From assembly GCF_008930665.1 (NCBI RefSeq), contig NZ_PQMG01000006.1, positions 1 through 64,000 of the forward strand: DNA of 64,000 nt, written 5' to 3'. Source of the stretch: Corynebacterium sp. 74A. GTDB lineage: Bacteria; Actinomycetota; Actinomycetes; Mycobacteriales; Mycobacteriaceae. Each line of letters starts with the position of its first letter. The stretch's first letter is position 1. The notes under the pieces were generated by a model. It did not search any database, was not told the DNA's origin, and saw only the letters and a program-made list of their open reading frames with translations. Below, piece by piece: positions 63,924 through 64,000 of the stretch. A program made the translations under genes and the position numbers.

Positions 63924-64000
63924 CCCTTTCCTCATCCTCGGCGCTGGCTGTATCTCCTGCCCAGCCAGACTGCACTGTATTCATCACTATACGTTGCCCT

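Noticed and set aside
1..64000. CRISPR arrays, insertion sequences, prophage or integrative elements
   Set aside because: No regularly spaced repeats, transposase, integrase or phage genes were seen; base composition and gene order look like core chromosome throughout.

Overview
The window is a gene-dense, high-GC actinobacterial chromosome segment, almost certainly from a Corynebacterium species that I do not name further. Several blocks support this: rpsF-ssb-rplI-dnaB, ponA with its DUF5318 neighbour and ino1, a malR-like/uspA pair, a complete trpLEGD(CF)BA operon with an attenuator, and the origin-proximal string NUDIX-DUF6049-murJ-sigM-trxB-trxA-cwlM-GNAT-parB-parA-rsmG. In this genus that string normally leads into the rpmH/dnaA/oriC region, so the right edge should lie close to oriC. 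At the left edge, the minus-strand sequence resembles the leader of an rRNA operon whose 16S gene would begin just outside the window.

Layout. 0-3 kb: rRNA leader and a YtrA-like GntR/ABC transporter operon with its own operator. 3-10 kb: NYN-domain protein, PspA, a thioredoxin, a copper module (CopZ, and CopA behind a CsoR-type palindrome) and a FadR-type regulator. 10-17 kb: dnaB, a 0.8 kb intergenic region with seven DnaA-box-like sites, rplI, ssb, rpsF, a small membrane protein, ponA and DUF5318. 17-27 kb: ino1, MarR regulator, UspA, SDR, membrane protein, TrhO, DUF1846, aminotransferase and a Nei-type glycosylase. 27-30.6 kb: PTS-dependent dihydroxyacetone kinase dhaKLM (DhaM fused to HPr), a TetR regulator and a VanZ-like protein. 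30.7-38 kb: leuS, a DAACS symporter, an SdpI-like protein, and a CmtR-type sensor with a P1B-4-type (SPC) metal ATPase. 38-45.3 kb: trp operon. 45.6-49 kb: BASS-like transporter, unknown protein, YqgE/AlgH and CCA-adding enzyme. 49-64 kb: origin-proximal envelope, redox and partition cluster.

The most notable non-coding signal is chromosome partition. Seven copies of the ParB site parS (TGTTTCACGTGAAACA or one mismatch) are present. Six lie between 33.6 and 47.1 kb, around and inside the trp operon and the metal ATPase gene. One of these forms the stem of a bidirectional terminator. The seventh overlaps the rsmG start codon. parA and parB are also in the window. Other regulatory features are a trp attenuator with three tandem Trp codons, a SigM-like promoter before trxB, several genes that look leaderless, and a recurring 11-12-mer (CTTATCGACGC[C]) found five times between genes.

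I see no prophage, insertion sequence, CRISPR array, tRNA gene or clear defence island. Nothing amounts to an obviously new multi-gene system. The best candidates for new biology are the recurring 12-mer, the parS-terminator, the NYN protein with its long disordered linker, and the DnaA-box cluster before dnaB.
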